DNA of 5,007 nt from Deltaproteobacteria bacterium (GTDB taxonomy: Bacteria; Desulfobacterota; Desulfobulbia; Desulfobulbales; VMSU01). The notes under the pieces are model-generated. The model was not told the DNA's origin. It was given only the letters and a program-made list of their open reading frames with translations, and made no database searches. Numbering within the stretch: position 1 is the first letter of the stretch; every line of letters starts with the position of its first letter. Shown here in pieces: positions 4,621 through 5,007 of this stretch. Position numbers and translations under genes: made by a program. The stretch lies in assembly GCA_021789795.1 (NCBI GenBank), contig JAJYJA010000169.1:1-5007 (forward strand), given 5' to 3'.

Positions 4621-5007
4621 ATGCCGCCCACCACCAACCCCACCACCAACCCCGCCGCCGCCCGCCTGCGGGTGGCGCTGCTGGCGGGCGGCAAGTCCGG
4701 GGAGCGCGAGGTCTCCCTGGCCGGGGCCGAGGAGGTAGTCAAGGCCTTAGACCCCGCCAAGTACCAGGTGCGCCGCTACGACCCGGCCACCGACCTGGCG
4801 CGGCTGGCCGCCGAGGCCCCGGAGCTGGACGTGGCCTTCATCCTTCTGCACGGACGCTTCGGCGAGGACGGCACGGTGCAGGGCCTCCTCGACCTCCTGG
4901 GCCTGCCCTACCAGGGCTCCGGGGTGCTGGGCAGCGCCTTGGCCATGGACAAGGACGCCGCCAAGACCATGTATCAGGCGTACGGGCTGCCGGTCTCCCC
5001 CTGGCGG
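4621..5007 (+). CDS. ddl: D-alanine--D-alanine ligase, N-terminal part (cut by window end)
   Basis: Ddl joins two D-alanines using ATP in the cytoplasm to make the dipeptide added to peptidoglycan precursors. The 129 residues visible are the N-terminal domain and the start of the ATP-grasp region of a protein usually about 300-370 long. Visible family motifs are GGKSGEREVSL (23-33), whose E28 corresponds to catalytic E15 of E. coli DdlB; LHGRFGEDGTVQG (76-88), with H77 in the substrate-site position; YQGSGVLGSALAMDK (97-111); and the GLPVSPW lead-in to the ATP-grasp fold. The frame is open to the window edge. Before the first strand there is an unusual extension of about 15 residues with a duplicated PTTN unit, encoded by two identical 12-bp repeats (4627-4650). 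The gene is divergent from mscL; no mur or fts genes are visible, so a cell-wall cluster cannot be confirmed. Confidence 0.93.
   Translation, partial: MPPTTNPTTNPAAARLRVALLAGGKSGEREVSLAGAEEVVKALDPAKYQVRRYDPATDLARLAAEAPELDVAFILLHGRFGEDGTVQGLLDLLGLPYQGSGVLGSALAMDKDAAKTMYQAYGLPVSPWR

Noticed and set aside
1..5007. CRISPR array, tRNA, rRNA or insertion sequence
   Set aside because: No regularly spaced repeats, no tRNA-like cloverleaf, no rRNA segments and no transposase frame were seen on either strand; the only recombinase is XerD.

Overview
This window looks like chromosomal DNA from a GC-rich Gram-negative anaerobe, most plausibly a member of the Desulfobacterota (deltaproteobacterial) lineages. 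The pointers are the pairing of a tiny CXXC membrane protein with a multi-cluster iron-sulfur membrane protein, a GlcD-type flavin dehydrogenase, a MscL with a zinc-ribbon tail, and a large hairpin repeat that resembles, from memory only, dispersed elements of Desulfuromonas/Geobacter-type genomes. The lineage is an inference; no rRNA or species marker is present.

Left part (1-1291, plus strand): the window opens in a non-coding stretch holding a 110-nt imperfect hairpin (5-114). After it come two translationally coupled genes: a 51-residue membrane peptide ending in CLSCIGIG (234-389) and a 300-residue membrane polyferredoxin (389-1291). Their TGA/ATG junction shares one base, so the two probably act together in membrane-associated electron transfer or thiol/redox chemistry.

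Middle part (1276-4445, minus strand): in transcription order these genes are mscL (mechanosensitive channel), a GlcD-like FAD-linked oxidase/dehydrogenase, rpsU (ribosomal protein bS21) and xerD (tyrosine recombinase). mscL and the glcD-like gene are 56 bp apart and may be co-transcribed. rpsU has its own well-formed promoter, whose -35 hexamer contains the stop codon of the glcD-like gene, and a structured leader; xerD may be read from the same promoter. The 3' ends of xerD and the polyferredoxin gene overlap convergently by 16 bp.

Right edge (4446-5007): a 175-bp divergent intergenic region with an AT-rich palindrome separates mscL from the start of ddl (D-alanine--D-alanine ligase), which is cut by the window end. 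Most of the window is ordinary housekeeping sequence. The parts that deserve attention are the 5-114 hairpin, whose mismatches are all purine-purine on one strand, and the CXXC-peptide/polyferredoxin pair.
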